From Pyrenophora tritici-repentis (lineage: Eukaryota > Ascomycota > Dothideomycetes > Pleosporales > Pleosporaceae): a DNA stretch of 64,000 nt. Below are positions 41,448 to 51,809 of the stretch, piece by piece. The translations under genes and the position numbers were made by a program. The stretch covers positions 1,116,001 to 1,180,000 of the forward strand of contig NC_089390.1 of assembly GCF_003171515.1 (NCBI RefSeq), written 5' to 3'. Position 1 is the first letter of the stretch, and the number at the start of each line of letters is the position of its first letter. The notes under the pieces were generated by a model. The model did not search any database. It had not been told where the DNA came from and saw only the letters and a list, made by a program, of their open reading frames with translations.

Positions 41448-43212
41448 CTAGATGAGATACCTAAAGTCTCCCATCATCTTCTTGCCCTCCTCGACACTTA
41501 CGCCCTCCGTTGCTGCGGTTTGCTCTGCAACATCTCCATGTACAACCCAGGCATCTACACCGTCGTCTAGTCGCTTGTTCAAGCGCACCAAGATGACTCT
41601 GAAGACGAAGCACCCCATGATTGTAACGCCAAACATGGCCGTGACAACGCCGTAGCTGTTTCGGTACCCGTTGTCCTTCATGTTCCACACATACGATCCA
41701 GCAATGTTGCCGAGTTGACTGAAGGCGTTGATCATGGCAATGGCCACTGCGCGCTTGGCCGGGGGACGAGGGAAGGAGGATGAAATCCAGGAGTAGAATA
41801 CGATAAAGCCAGCGTAAGATGAAGCCTGTAGGAAGAGAGCAACGTAGCGTGCTGCTGTGTGTGATGTCGCCATTGAAATTGCGAATCCCACGATGCCAAC
41901 CATAATGGGCCCGACAATGTGCCAGAAGCGCTCTTGTTGGCGATCAGCGTGCCAGGCATTAATAAGACTGACAATGCAAGCAAAGGCCCACGGCGGCGCA
42001 CTCATGAGGAGCGTGGTGATGTATCCGAATCCGAGAGTTTTGGTGAGGGTCGGGAAAAAAGCGTTGAACGACAGTCCGATAACATATGCCGTAAACGTCA
42101 ACATCATAACGTAAATCTTGAGATCCTTGACAGCCATGAAGAATCCAGCAAAGGCGGACTGCTCAGACGAGTCCTCGTCGGCTTCTCCCACGTCCTCGGT
42201 CATTCGTAGAACCGCCACCGCCCGCTCTTCTTCGGTGAAACCACGCGAATTATGAGGAAGATCCGGAAGAACGAATACAGCTGCAATAGCAATAGCCATT
42301 GTAACTGCCCCCTCGATCCAGAAGAGCCAACGCCATGCTCTGTGCCCTAGAGTTCCCTCCATGTTGCCTAGAACGGCTGCTCCAACGAGTGAACTGAAGG
42401 CGTTTGAGATGAGGTTTCCACAGAAAAGGATGGCGTTTCGAAGTGTGAGCTCGCGTCTCGTATACCATTTGGATAAAATCAGAAGGGCTCCAGGCTATTA
42501 TAGTTAGAACCAGCAATACTTATATAGGGGTAGGGTATTTACCAAAAAAGCTGCCTCGACAAAGCCAATCATGAAACGAATGGCCACCATGCCGGAAAAG
42601 CTGTTGACATTACCACTCAGGGTACTAATCATGCCCCAGATCTAGGATAACGTCAGCATGTATCCAACTACCGCTGATATCAATGGCACTTGTGTAGCTC
42701 AAAAGTTCATGTATCCAACTATCGTGGGAACCCATGACACCTCGTCTACCCAGAAGCCCATGTATCCAACAACGCTCAGAACGCTCCAACTTACAAGCAT
42801 TACAACGCCAATGTATAACGACGGGCGTGGTATCCGGTTGATGATCATATTTGACGGGACCTGCATCAAAATATACCCAACATAGAGAATACTTAGGCAT
42901 GTCGAGTATTGGGTAGCGGTAAGACCGAGATCTTCTTCGAACCCACCCAGACGCGCTGCTGCGATGTTGTTCCTGTCGAGATCTGGAAAGTCAGAAAAGC
43001 TCACGTGACGAAGTTGGGACCGTACAATTCATGATATAGATCAAAACAAACAGCGAACATCGTATGTCCAGCTTGCGTTTCAGCGTCTTCTCAACCTGCT
43101 GTCGTCGTTCGGGGCTCATGTTGGCGGCCAGTCCACCAGCCTTCCTGTGGTGCTCTTCGACATGAGCCGCATCGTGGGTGGAAATCTTCTCCTGCTCGTA
43201 CTGGGTCGCCAT
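41448..43212 (-). CDS. MFS permease of the Dal5/anion:cation symporter type
   Basis: Four exons: 43212-43026, 42982-42795, 42641-42543, 42494-41448; 506 residues. Introns are 43, 153 and 48 bp. Exon joins restore family motifs: CSLFVLIYIMNYLDRNNIAA (TM1 with the D-R-N-N signature), ILYVGYILMQVPSNMIINRI followed by PRPSLYIG (TM2 and loop), GMVAIRFMIGFVEAAFLPGA, LILSKWYTRREL, LRNAILFCGNLISNAFSSLV, and WRWLFWIEGAVTMAIAI. Twelve TM helices can be counted, with the central loop near 240-270 (acidic) and the second half from FMAVKDLKIYVMM onward. Family members carry allantoate, vitamins or organic acids across the plasma membrane; the substrate cannot be read. The mutarotase gene nearby is not evidence enough for a sugar role. 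Confidence 0.88.
42657..42787 (+). repeat. 51-bp tandem repeat inside an MFS intron
   Basis: Units begin CATGTATCCAAC at 42657, 42708 and 42759, period exactly 51 bp; the third unit is cut at the exon border. The host intron is 153 bp, three times 51. Confidence 0.85.
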
Positions 43213-44190
43213 CTTAAAATTCTTGCACGCGACGGACGGAGAACAACAATCCATCAAACGTATGGGGCCCCTCTATATATTGCAGCCGGAGATGCCTCCA
43301 ACTGATCCACTCCGGTGCGGGCCTCCAGATTATACCACCATACCCCACTGTCTTGGCTCGACCAACACCGTTACATCATGGCATCCCAGCCATCTCAATT
43401 TTCCTCGTGGCGGCGTAGTAACTAAGCGCATACGCGAGTGGAGATCAGCTACTAGATAAGCTCCTCCCCACATTAGCTGGAGGCTTCATTGGGCATCAGA
43501 TCCTTGACCAGCACTTGGCTCGGGAACTCGGCGACGGTTACCGATATGAAATGCGATGCTATCTAACCTACTTCTAAAGCCGGCTCGGATCTTGTCGGCG
43601 TATGAACAGAAGCCGCGCTGTACGGTAATGCAGAATCCCAACAAGTGTCTTGTCAGATTGAGCCGCATCCCATGTCGCATAACGCTTAGGCCATCCGTCC
43701 CGTGTCGAGCGTGCCTTTGCCGGGGTATGACTGTGGAGAATTCGACATTTTGCCCCAGACTGGCTGCTCATTGCAGCGGTAATAGCCATCTTTTTCCGCT
43801 CACATGAGCCGCAACTTCACCGTCTGCATGAATGCGAATTATCGGAATGTCATGCGTTGAGAAACTAGTATCAAAGTAAAGTACGTGTTTGGTTCACTAG
43901 CTACGGCGGCTTATGTTATCGCTCGACATCGTATCCCAGAAACCCCTCTAGCTGTTCACAATCATTCTGCTCTTAGCTTTTGATATTCCATTAATGCTCC
44001 TATCCGCGCAGCCTGTCCATCATTGGGAGCGATGCGATGATTTGTAAGGTTCTTGTTCAGGCGCCCCAATCTTCCCTTATCGAGAAGAGGATCATGTCCG
44101 CTTGAGACAGGCTTTTAAGTCGGCCCTTATTACATTGTACGCTTGTGCAAGTTCAAATTTGATCTAGTTAAAAGGAAGTGGCTTTTCTGG
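43213..44190. other. Intergenic, no supported gene
   Basis: Promoter side of the MFS gene and unassigned flank. No domain, repeat or RNA gene seen. Confidence 0.5.
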
Positions 44191-44597
44191 TTATATTTCA
44201 TCTCCAATCTCGGTACCGTTGAATTTGAAGGCGTAGGTTGCGACGACATTTCTGATCATACCGGCTGCGATGCGGGCAGTGGCTTCATCGGCGCCCTTGA
44301 CTGTGATGGAGGTGGTGTGGCAGGTCTATCCATATCTTGAGATTTCTTGCGTGGCCACGGTGTTGATTGCACGATCTGAGACTGTACAATCTCTTCGAGT
44401 CCTTCAGAGGAGACGTCTGAGCCGTAGTCGGATGATGCCGCAGACTTACCCTGCGATAGTGACGGGGTAGCAGGCACATTCATCTTCAGGGATGGTGTCT
44501 TCGGTAGCTGAATGCGCGCACGGCTTGGGATTGCAAAATCTTGTTCAAAACTTCAATATCAGAATAAGGTATAAATGGTCCGTTGATAGATGTCATT
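44191..44597 (-). pseudogene. Unresolved small locus with three coding-like segments
   Basis: From ATG 44597 one frame reads MTSINGPFIPYSDIEVLNKI and stops after 36 codons. A second frame reads IQLPKTPSLKMNVPATPSLS, then a Ser/Asp/Glu-rich stretch (SAASSDYGSDVSSEGLEEIV) to a stop at 44256. The third frame reads GADEATARIAAGMIRNVVAT and ends at TAA 44191-44193. A 149-bp intron (GTAAGT at 44449, CACAG at 44301) joins the second and third, but the first cannot be joined. Either a decayed gene or a gene with an exon structure I could not solve. Confidence 0.3.
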
Positions 44598-44794
44598 TGG
44601 TTCGTGGGGGATGAAGGAGTGAAAGGAGGACGCTGGATGACGTGAGCTACTAATTAGCTCCAACATGCGGAGACGCACGGACTTGGCGGGCCGCGTTGCA
44701 TCGCATGTCGAACTTGTACGCACTAGGCTACGCTTCTCATGCTTCCCATGTGCAATCGCTTGAATTCGACCACGACTCTACATTACAGATACAG

Positions 44795-45047
44795 CTACTC
44801 CACCGTACTCTTGGTTCTCTCTGCTTTTTCCGACTTGCTAATAATGTACCACGCGTGAATGATTCCTGGTATCCAGGCGAGACAGCATAATGCAATGTTG
44901 ATGAAGAGGTCGGCGGTGCAGCCTCGCTTGATGGCAACGGATACAAATGGCAGCCATATAGCGAGGAAGTAGAGGAGGACATCGCTCTATGTTCGATTAG
45001 AAGGCTCCCTAACAGTAGATTGGCATACTAACTGTGCTGGATGGCAT
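44795..45047 (-). CDS. PMP3: Plasma membrane proteolipid 3 (PMP3/UPF0057 family)
   Basis: Two exons: 45047-45033 (five codons, MPSST) and 44986-44795, with a 46-bp intron (GTTAGT...ACATAG); 68 residues. The protein has the two closely spaced helices of the family, VLLYFLAIWLPFVSVAIKRG and INIALCCLAWIPGIIHAWYI, joined by the conserved CTADLF link. A polar tail (SKSEKAERTKSTVE) follows. Family members are small hydrophobic proteins of the plasma membrane that affect ion homeostasis and stress tolerance. A first exon of only 15 bases is easily missed by gene callers. Confidence 0.9.
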
Positions 45048-45369
45048 GGTTACGGATATGATGGGACTATTGTAGTCATAAAACCCCTTTGAAAACGTTG
45101 GAAAACGACGCCTTTGTATTCGGCTGGACAATGTTTGATGTTTACTGTTATTTATCTTCGCTGCCACGAGCTGACGACGCTAAAAACCGGAAACCTGGCT
45201 TCTCCATTGCATCATATTTGATCAGAATGCCGCACCAGCCGCAAGCCGAGGCGCTACGACAGGGGTGCATTACTGTCTACGAATAGGAGCAGCGCCACAC
45301 TGACGATGCACAATGTGGCGCACGTGTCTGGTGTTGAGACTATATACATTGCCGATTATCCGGAAGACT

Positions 45370-46599
45370 CTACCGACCGACTAATAAGTGCCGGTATTGA
45401 GAACCCTCCACCAACGGTTTCCAGACCTTGTTCTTGCCGTCGAAATGAACGTAAGCTGCGCCAAGCCCAAAATGCCCCAGGCCAGAGACAAGGATAAGCG
45501 CTCTCACACCTCTATCGGCACGCCTAGCTATCATAAGAAATAATAGAAATGATACTATACCGATTGAAGCCCAAACCTTCGATGGAAGTCGCACAACGAC
45601 ACCCGCAGGGGTCCATATCTTCTCATGCGCATAGGCCACACTATAAGCACCGAATGCTGCTACGCAGATATACATTGCACCCCGGTTAACTGGGAAATAG
45701 GGCATAGGGATAAAGCGGAATATAAAGCGGTGGAGGTATGAAATGACAACGGGTACGCTCGCAAGAAAGGCAGCTGTGTGGTAGACGTCGCCATCGAAGT
45801 GTCGTACTACACCTGGTAGGAACCAAGCTAGTATAAGCGATGTCCCTCCCAAATGTACCCAGTTCTTGTATATGAATGGGTGCGTAAAAATCGTGTATCT
45901 GTAGCGGCCAACGATGTGAACAAAATTAGCCTGGGAGAACAGACCGGAGCGTCGCAGCGCATGGATAACAGTGCTGAAGCCGATAATGCCGATTGTAAGC
46001 TTGTCAAGGTCTTGCCATGCTATTTTGATGCCGTCTCTGATGACTGTGGGAGTGAGAAGCCAGGAATCTGAATTCTCTGCGCGACTGGGTTGTAGCGCTG
46101 CGGACGATATAGCATCGCCGTAGTTGATATACATGTAGGCAAACACGCCATAGGTGGCAACAACAGTAGCAATCGACCAGATGCCAGGCCACACGAGCTT
46201 GGCCCGTTCGTACACGATACGTGTACCATTAATGCTTTGATCCAACTCAGTGAACTCGCGAGGTCGATCCTTGTCCGGCAGTCTCTTACTTTCGACTTTG
46301 GCACCCGTGGGAATGGCCTCGGCAGTGGACGTGGCCTTGGCTGCAGACGTAACCTTGATTTTAGACGGGTTACTCGGTGGTGTACCCTTCGTTCCAGCTT
46401 TGCTTGGAGGAAGCACAAGTTTCCGAGAGGGCGGATTGGGTTTTGGATTACTAGGCGGAGATGATTTTGAGGCAAACCGGGTTTGTGAGGATATGCGCGA
46501 GCCCGCGGCGAAGCCAATATTTGCACTTTTCAGCAACGATATGCTTGCTCTAGAGGCGCATCTCGTCGAGGCGAGCAGCTGAATCGGAATAAAGTACAT
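45370..46599 (-). CDS. Rhomboid-like mitochondrial membrane protein, probably without protease activity
   Basis: Single exon, 409 residues from ATG 46599. The N-terminus (LLASTRCASRASISLLKSAN) is a mitochondrial presequence, then a Pro/Ser/Lys linker. One TM near 138-158 (WPGIWSIATVVATYGVFAYM) is followed by a six-helix set. RYRYTIFTHPFIYKNWVHLG with TSLILAWFLPG fits rhomboid helix 2 (His-x-x-x-x-Asn area). NRGAMYICVAAFGAYSVAYA aligns with the rhomboid G-x-S-G-A...GAY helix but has Arg-Gly where Ser-Gly is expected. LILVSGLGHFGLGAAYVHFD fits helix 6 with its conserved His-x-Gly. The family assignment is by pattern and is inference; the alternative is an unrelated multi-TM mitochondrial protein. 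Confidence 0.6.
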   Translation of the reverse strand: MYFIPIQLLASTRCASRASISLLKSANIGFAAGSRISSQTRFASKSSPPSNPKPNPPSRKLVLPPSKAGTKGTPPSNPSKIKVTSAAKATSTAEAIPTGAKVESKRLPDKDRPREFTELDQSINGTRIVYERAKLVWPGIWSIATVVATYGVFAYMYINYGDAISSAALQPSRAENSDSWLLTPTVIRDGIKIAWQDLDKLTIGIIGFSTVIHALRRSGLFSQANFVHIVGRYRYTIFTHPFIYKNWVHLGGTSLILAWFLPGVVRHFDGDVYHTAAFLASVPVVISYLHRFIFRFIPMPYFPVNRGAMYICVAAFGAYSVAYAHEKIWTPAGVVVRLPSKVWASIGIVSFLLFLMIARRADRGVRALILVSGLGHFGLGAAYVHFDGKNKVWKPLVEGSQYRHLLVGR

Positions 46600-47337
46600 G
46601 GCTCGCGGCACGGACGTGGGGGTACCCGCGGTGCGGAGGTTGGAGAGCGTGGGTTGTGTTTGGCAGTGTCGAACTCGCTTCGTTAGGCGTTACCCTCTCA
46701 CGTGACGTCAAATTATCACATACTCACATAAGCATGGGTACGACATGCTAGTGTACAAAGGTCACTTGGACGCCAGACATGTATTAGGTGCTTATCACAC
46801 TGTCATGTATTTCATGTCACCTAGGTGTTAGCATCTCAAGTCACTTTTCGATTATTACTAAAATACCCAGGGGTTAGACCAATTCACAGTCCACCATGGA
46901 CGTTTGGAAGGATACAAGGACGGATACAGGAGTACAAGGGACAGGCATGGAAGGTATGGCCGTTAGATGATCAACGCTAAAAGACAAACGGTGCGTGGGA
47001 GGCTATGGTACAACTGGAACGAAAACATGAGTGAATACACGGTGAATGGGCTTCGGCTTCGAAATGATCTATTCTGGTCGATAGCCGCACCTTACAGACA
47101 AGGCGAGGAAATGAAACTATCTCGGGAAGGGTGAGGTGAGGTGAAGGGCAACTAAGTTATGGGCTGAGCGGGATGGATGTGCAAGCGAAACGCAAAAAGG
47201 TGGTACTATCAGGGGCGTTGAAAGGAAGGGGATGGCATGTAGTAATAACATAAGACATTCGGCATCATGGTGTCGCATTATCATGAGAAGGGCAGTGAGG
47301 TGTGCTCAAAAGAAAACCTAGAAAATAATCAGCGTCC
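46600..47337. other. Intergenic, no supported gene
   Basis: Promoter side of the rhomboid-like gene and 3' flank of the next. Nothing recognised. Confidence 0.5.
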
Positions 47338-48549
47338 CTACTGGGGTAGCGCCTTCACCATCCAACTCCGAAAGGCTTTGGCCTTACTTCCTGTGGCCTT
47401 GCTCGCTTGTGCATCCAGATGACTTGCGGCTGTAAAGGCTTCGACGACGCTCATGGCGTTTGCTTCCTCGTCCTCGTTGAAGGTGATTAGGTCCAGGAAC
47501 TGGCGCAGTACAATGGACCCGAGCTTGGCGTGTGCTTGTTCGACGTAGTCGGTGTTTACCGTCTCGGCAGACGTTCGTGCAATGACGCTCCACCCGTCGG
47601 GCTTTAGGGAGGCTTGTCGGGCTAGTAGGCGCTCGCTCGACGCTAGGAGAATAAAGGCACGCACGATGGCGTCCTTGTTTGTCGTGTGCTCGGGCGAAAC
47701 GTCGAGCACCTCTAGGAAGTCGTCTAGCGATGCGGTGCCGATGAATGTGTGGCGGTGCTTGTACTCCAGGTCGCGCTCCTGCTGGATCGTGGAGGCAGGC
47801 CCGGACTTTTTCGGTAGCCGCTTGGGTGTTGATGGGTGGAGGGAGCGGGTGGTAGTGGGGCTGGAATGGCGGGGGTTGTCGCCTGTAGCATTGGGCGTCT
47901 TGATGGGGAGGCCGAGCGAGATTCTGCGCTGGTGTGTGTTTGCGGGGCGCTGGGGCTTTGATGTGTTTGCTTGCAGCTGCAACAGGCCTTCGTTGGTCTT
48001 GGCACGCAGCGGCAGTGTCCGCGACGCCCGCTGGGCACTGGCGATGCGTGATTCGATGGTGGGGGTAGAGGGGGTTCGGAGGTGCGAGGGTCGTCGCTTC
48101 TGCATGGATACGGCGTCTTCACTGTCGCCCTTGAGTGATGGCGACTTTTGCAGGTCGTCGTAGCAAAAGTAGTCGGGCGACGGGCCGTCTTCCTTTATTC
48201 GGTCCAGCGAGTAAAGGACAGGCTCTTCGAAGAGGGTGGCATCCGTAGACAGGCCGAGGGCGTCGGCTGGGTCGATGGCTCGGGTGCGCGGGCTGTTGCG
48301 GGGACTTGCAAATTTGAGGCTGTTGACGTCGGCGGGCATGACCCAGTGCTGCACGCCCTGCTGTTGGCGCATCTCGTGCTTGAGCTTGCCCTCGAGCGCG
48401 CTTTCCGTGTCGCTGGCAAAAGAGAAGCGTCGCGATGGCGAGCGTTGCGGCGAGCCGGGCTGTTGTTGTGTGTCGTACCCCGCATTGCGCAGGGCGTTGA
48501 GGATGGAGCTGTCCCCGCGGTCGAGGTAGAGTAGGCCGGTTCTCCACAT
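47338..48549 (-). CDS. Hypothetical protein, Pleosporales-type
   Basis: Single exon, 403 residues from ATG 48549; the frame extends upstream only through TTG. N-terminus MWRTGLLYLDRGDSSILNAL, then a long disordered, Ser/Pro/Arg-rich stretch (residues ~30-255: QPGSPQRSPSRRFSFAS, RRPSHLRTPSTPTIESR, SSPTTTRSLHPSTPKRLPKK), rich in likely phosphorylation sites. The last ~140 residues are helical and globular (RHTFIGTASLDDFLEVLDVS, AIVRAFILLASSERLLARQA, LGSIVLRQFLDLITFNEDEE). No family recognised; the C-terminal part is the place to search. Confidence 0.7.
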   Translation of the reverse strand: MWRTGLLYLDRGDSSILNALRNAGYDTQQQPGSPQRSPSRRFSFASDTESALEGKLKHEMRQQQGVQHWVMPADVNSLKFASPRNSPRTRAIDPADALGLSTDATLFEEPVLYSLDRIKEDGPSPDYFCYDDLQKSPSLKGDSEDAVSMQKRRPSHLRTPSTPTIESRIASAQRASRTLPLRAKTNEGLLQLQANTSKPQRPANTHQRRISLGLPIKTPNATGDNPRHSSPTTTRSLHPSTPKRLPKKSGPASTIQQERDLEYKHRHTFIGTASLDDFLEVLDVSPEHTTNKDAIVRAFILLASSERLLARQASLKPDGWSVIARTSAETVNTDYVEQAHAKLGSIVLRQFLDLITFNEDEEANAMSVVEAFTAASHLDAQASKATGSKAKAFRSWMVKALPQ

Positions 48550-49752
48550 GGTCGTTTGTCGTCGATGAGGGTTCCTGCTGTGTGCGAGTAGTCGACCCAA
48601 CAGTCACCCTCTAGAGTCTTGTCGGACGCGGACAGGGAGGCGCGATGAGCCGCTGCCCTAGCTTTAGTACTTGTTGACAGTATGCGGGTGATCGAGCTGG
48701 CCGGCGCTAGAACCCGCTACACCGCCATTTTGCTCATTGTGGTCATCGGGTGAAAAAGTTTGCCGCTGCAGTGTCTCTTACATCTTTGCGGCCTAAAGGC
48801 ATGCATCTCGTCTTTTATCGTCCTTCACACCCAATCATGTCGCCAGGATAGCCCCATCTGTCGTCTCTGATTGGCTTCAAATCAGACACATTCCACCACC
48901 CTGTACCTGCATCCCCATCATCGCCTTGGAGTGTAGCGTCGACAACACCCTCGTATGCCGACTCATTCCGGCTGCGGACGACTGCGGCTACATCGTGTCG
49001 TGCGCGCCTGGCGTGATCGCGAAGCATTAATGACGTGGTAGCAGTCCCACTTGTAATTCCACTTGCGCAGGGCTGAGCAGGTGAAGATATTTTGAGACCA
49101 GCTGGTGGTGGATGTGGGTGGGGTAAACCACAAAATCCTCGACACGCGCACAACCCCCCACGTGATGATGCAGCGCTAGCACCCACCCGCGGCTGTGAAG
49201 GTCATTGTTTCAGACTTCTCCGACGTCAGGGCCGAGGATGTGTCCTTGGCAGTGCATGGAAATGCGACGAAGTGGATAGAAGTCGTACATACAATGGTAA
49301 CGTGCCAGCAACACCAGTGCATGCATGCATGACCTGCACATGTGGGCTTCCAAACACTGCCTGACGACGCGTCCTGCCTACGTGACAACTAGACCTAATC
49401 CTTCAGCATACATGATACCTGTTCTCACTCGCCTCGAGTCACTCGACCCCGCAGTGACACGCTGATCGGCTCTTAATGGACCCAGGAGTTCGACCGCAGT
49501 TCGACCACAGTCCACCAGCAATCGCGAACGTGGCAACACAAATAGAAGTGCAGTAGTTAGCTCTATACGCTAGTTCCATATTTCAGTGCAAGTGGATACA
49601 TCATATCAGATGGAAACAGTATATTATCCGACTAACCATGGACTAATCGCTACCAAGCCCTGGTTATGCATGCTCGCCTTGATAGCCGGAAAACCACCTG
49701 CAACTCTCCTCTAGAAGGTGGGATAACACACCGACTTAGAGCATCCACATAC

Positions 49753-49753
<1 letters not shown>

Positions 49754-49783
<30 letters not shown>
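49754..49783 (+). repeat. (CTT)10 microsatellite
   Basis: Ten uninterrupted CTT units in non-coding DNA. Confidence 0.95.
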
Positions 49784-50715
49784 GGCACCGCACTGAAAGT
49801 CCCTGTTACAACAATGGCTTTTTCCAGGATTTCAAGTTGCTACATAGTGAACAAGTCAGTGAGAGTGTATACTGGAGACGAGACATCGCGTATACTAAGC
49901 CCCGTCTTTAAGACAACCCGGAATTGGCACACGACCGACAGCTACATAGTTTAGTAGCTATTTTGTCAATTGCGTAGATAGATGTATCAACGTACGTATA
50001 TCTACAGCCATTGCTGCTGTAACAAATACAGCTAGCATGATGCTGGTCTTCATGTCGGCTATGAGAGGCTGGTTGATGCAGGGCTTGTGTGTAGTGGGTA
50101 GTGATTAGGTATGGAAGTGAGGCAGCTGTTGATAGGCAAGGATGATAGTTCGAGATGTTGTGTTGGTCTGGCAGCAGAGAAAACTAACATTAAATACACC
50201 TACGAAAGGGGGCTCAAGAACAGAATGCGCCCCCTGAGATTATGATGAGCCATACGGCGACACTGGATCGAGAATAGGTGCTTACAAGTAAGCATAGAGG
50301 AGGAGTTCAGGGTGTAAACGGGATATTTAAGAGACAGATCATGCGGGCAAGTTTGATGAGCCGAAAGGCGGAGGGCAGAGTACGAGCTTACTCTGACTTG
50401 ACAAGTTTAGGCCTGCTCAGCGTCAGAGGATATCATCTTCATAATATGGGATGCGAGTAGCAACCGACGCCTTCACGTTACTCCCACTGCGTTTATAGAA
50501 CCGGAACTGACCTTGGAAATGAGTACGCAGGCTATCCTTCCACTAAGAGAATTTGTCAAGATGTAGACCTCAGTCAATTCACACAAAGAGTTTGCTAGCT
50601 CTGTTATCCATATTCTTCTTAACATCCTTTGATGAGGGAGGCGGGAATGCAAGGGTAACGTTACCTCCACGCGTATTCGCCACAACACCATCGTCCGAAT
50701 CACAAGTTGTATGCC

Positions 50716-50858
50716 TTGAACCATGAAATCGCATACCCACAAACATAGGTTTCAGCACACTGCTTAAACCATTAAACTGTATACCCGTAAACACAGGATT
50801 CAGTTCTATCCTTAAACCATCAAATCGCATCCACAAACACAGGATTCAGCACATTGTC
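50716..50858 (+). repeat. 48-bp tandem repeat x3
   Basis: Units at 50716, 50764 and 50812; each begins TTRAACCATNAAAYYG and contains ACAYAGGWTTCAG. The third is 47 bp. Confidence 0.85.
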
Positions 50859-51809
50859 GCCTCATAACACAACCTATGCAGTATTACCAAACACCAGCAA
50901 AGTCTAACAGTGGTTGCCAGGTAGTCACGTGGTCCTGCTAGACAGATACATATGTACTTACATGTAAGTGGCTGGTGCTAGCGGCCTAGAACAGTCGTCC
51001 GCTTCTGTTCACTTACAGACCTTTGGTGGGGCAATAAGACATGCATCGTCTGCCTCGTGCGCTGTAAGCGTTGTCATCAAGCGTTGTCGCTAGCCATACT
51101 ACGAACTACCTGAATGCAATCTATTGCTTGCAGACGACTCAGCCTGTGGTCGCCCTCAGCGAAAAGTCAGCGCGGCACGAGCAAATCCACAGGTTGTACC
51201 ACGGTCGAATAGCACACTGACGCGTACCATGCATGGAGCTTAGGTGCTATCAGACTCTGCCACATATACACCGCTCCGCCGCTGCAAGCTAACCAAGCGT
51301 CAACTTTGTTGTCCCTCGCCTGACGTGTTGTTTTGCACGCGTCGAGTGGGCAACAGCTCTCAAAAAACCTTTCTTTTCTCACGGCCATGGCAATGTAAAA
51401 GAAGCCTGTCCGCTGCCAGCGAGTAGGAGCAGGTGGCGGATGTTGCATGGCTTTCCCTCGGCCTGTAGGCGTTACGGCGTGGTAACGGTAGCCATGCACC
51501 ATCAACGGCCCGGGCCCGCCGAGCGAACCATAATCCTTGGCGTAAACAAACTTGGTCAGCCCGGAGAGGAGCTACCTCTGAGCGGATTATTTGAGACTAT
51601 CGGTGCAGACTTGTTGCAACCGTCTCTCTAGACTCAATTGACATTTCTACCAAAAGAAAAACTGAAACAATCATCTATACCCCACTCTCACCGCTTGCAT
51701 CTCTTTTCATCCCGAGTCAGCTCCGCTGATGTTTCTGCCTTCTGTCTCGCTACTCCGCTGCCGGTAGCACCCACCACGTGTTGTTTGATTGTTGCCATAA
51801 TACACAGTC

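Larger units (their letters stand above)
48550..51809. other. Gene-poor stretch of about 3.3 kb
   Basis: No supported gene or RNA. It contains a CTT microsatellite and a 48-bp tandem repeat, listed separately. The right end should hold the promoter of the coiled-coil gene. Confidence 0.5.

Noticed and set aside
39569..43212. A sugar-use gene cluster (mutarotase, membrane protein, MFS permease)
   Set aside because: Strand order is mixed, the permease is of the Dal5 type rather than a sugar porter, and no other rhamnose-pathway enzyme is nearby.
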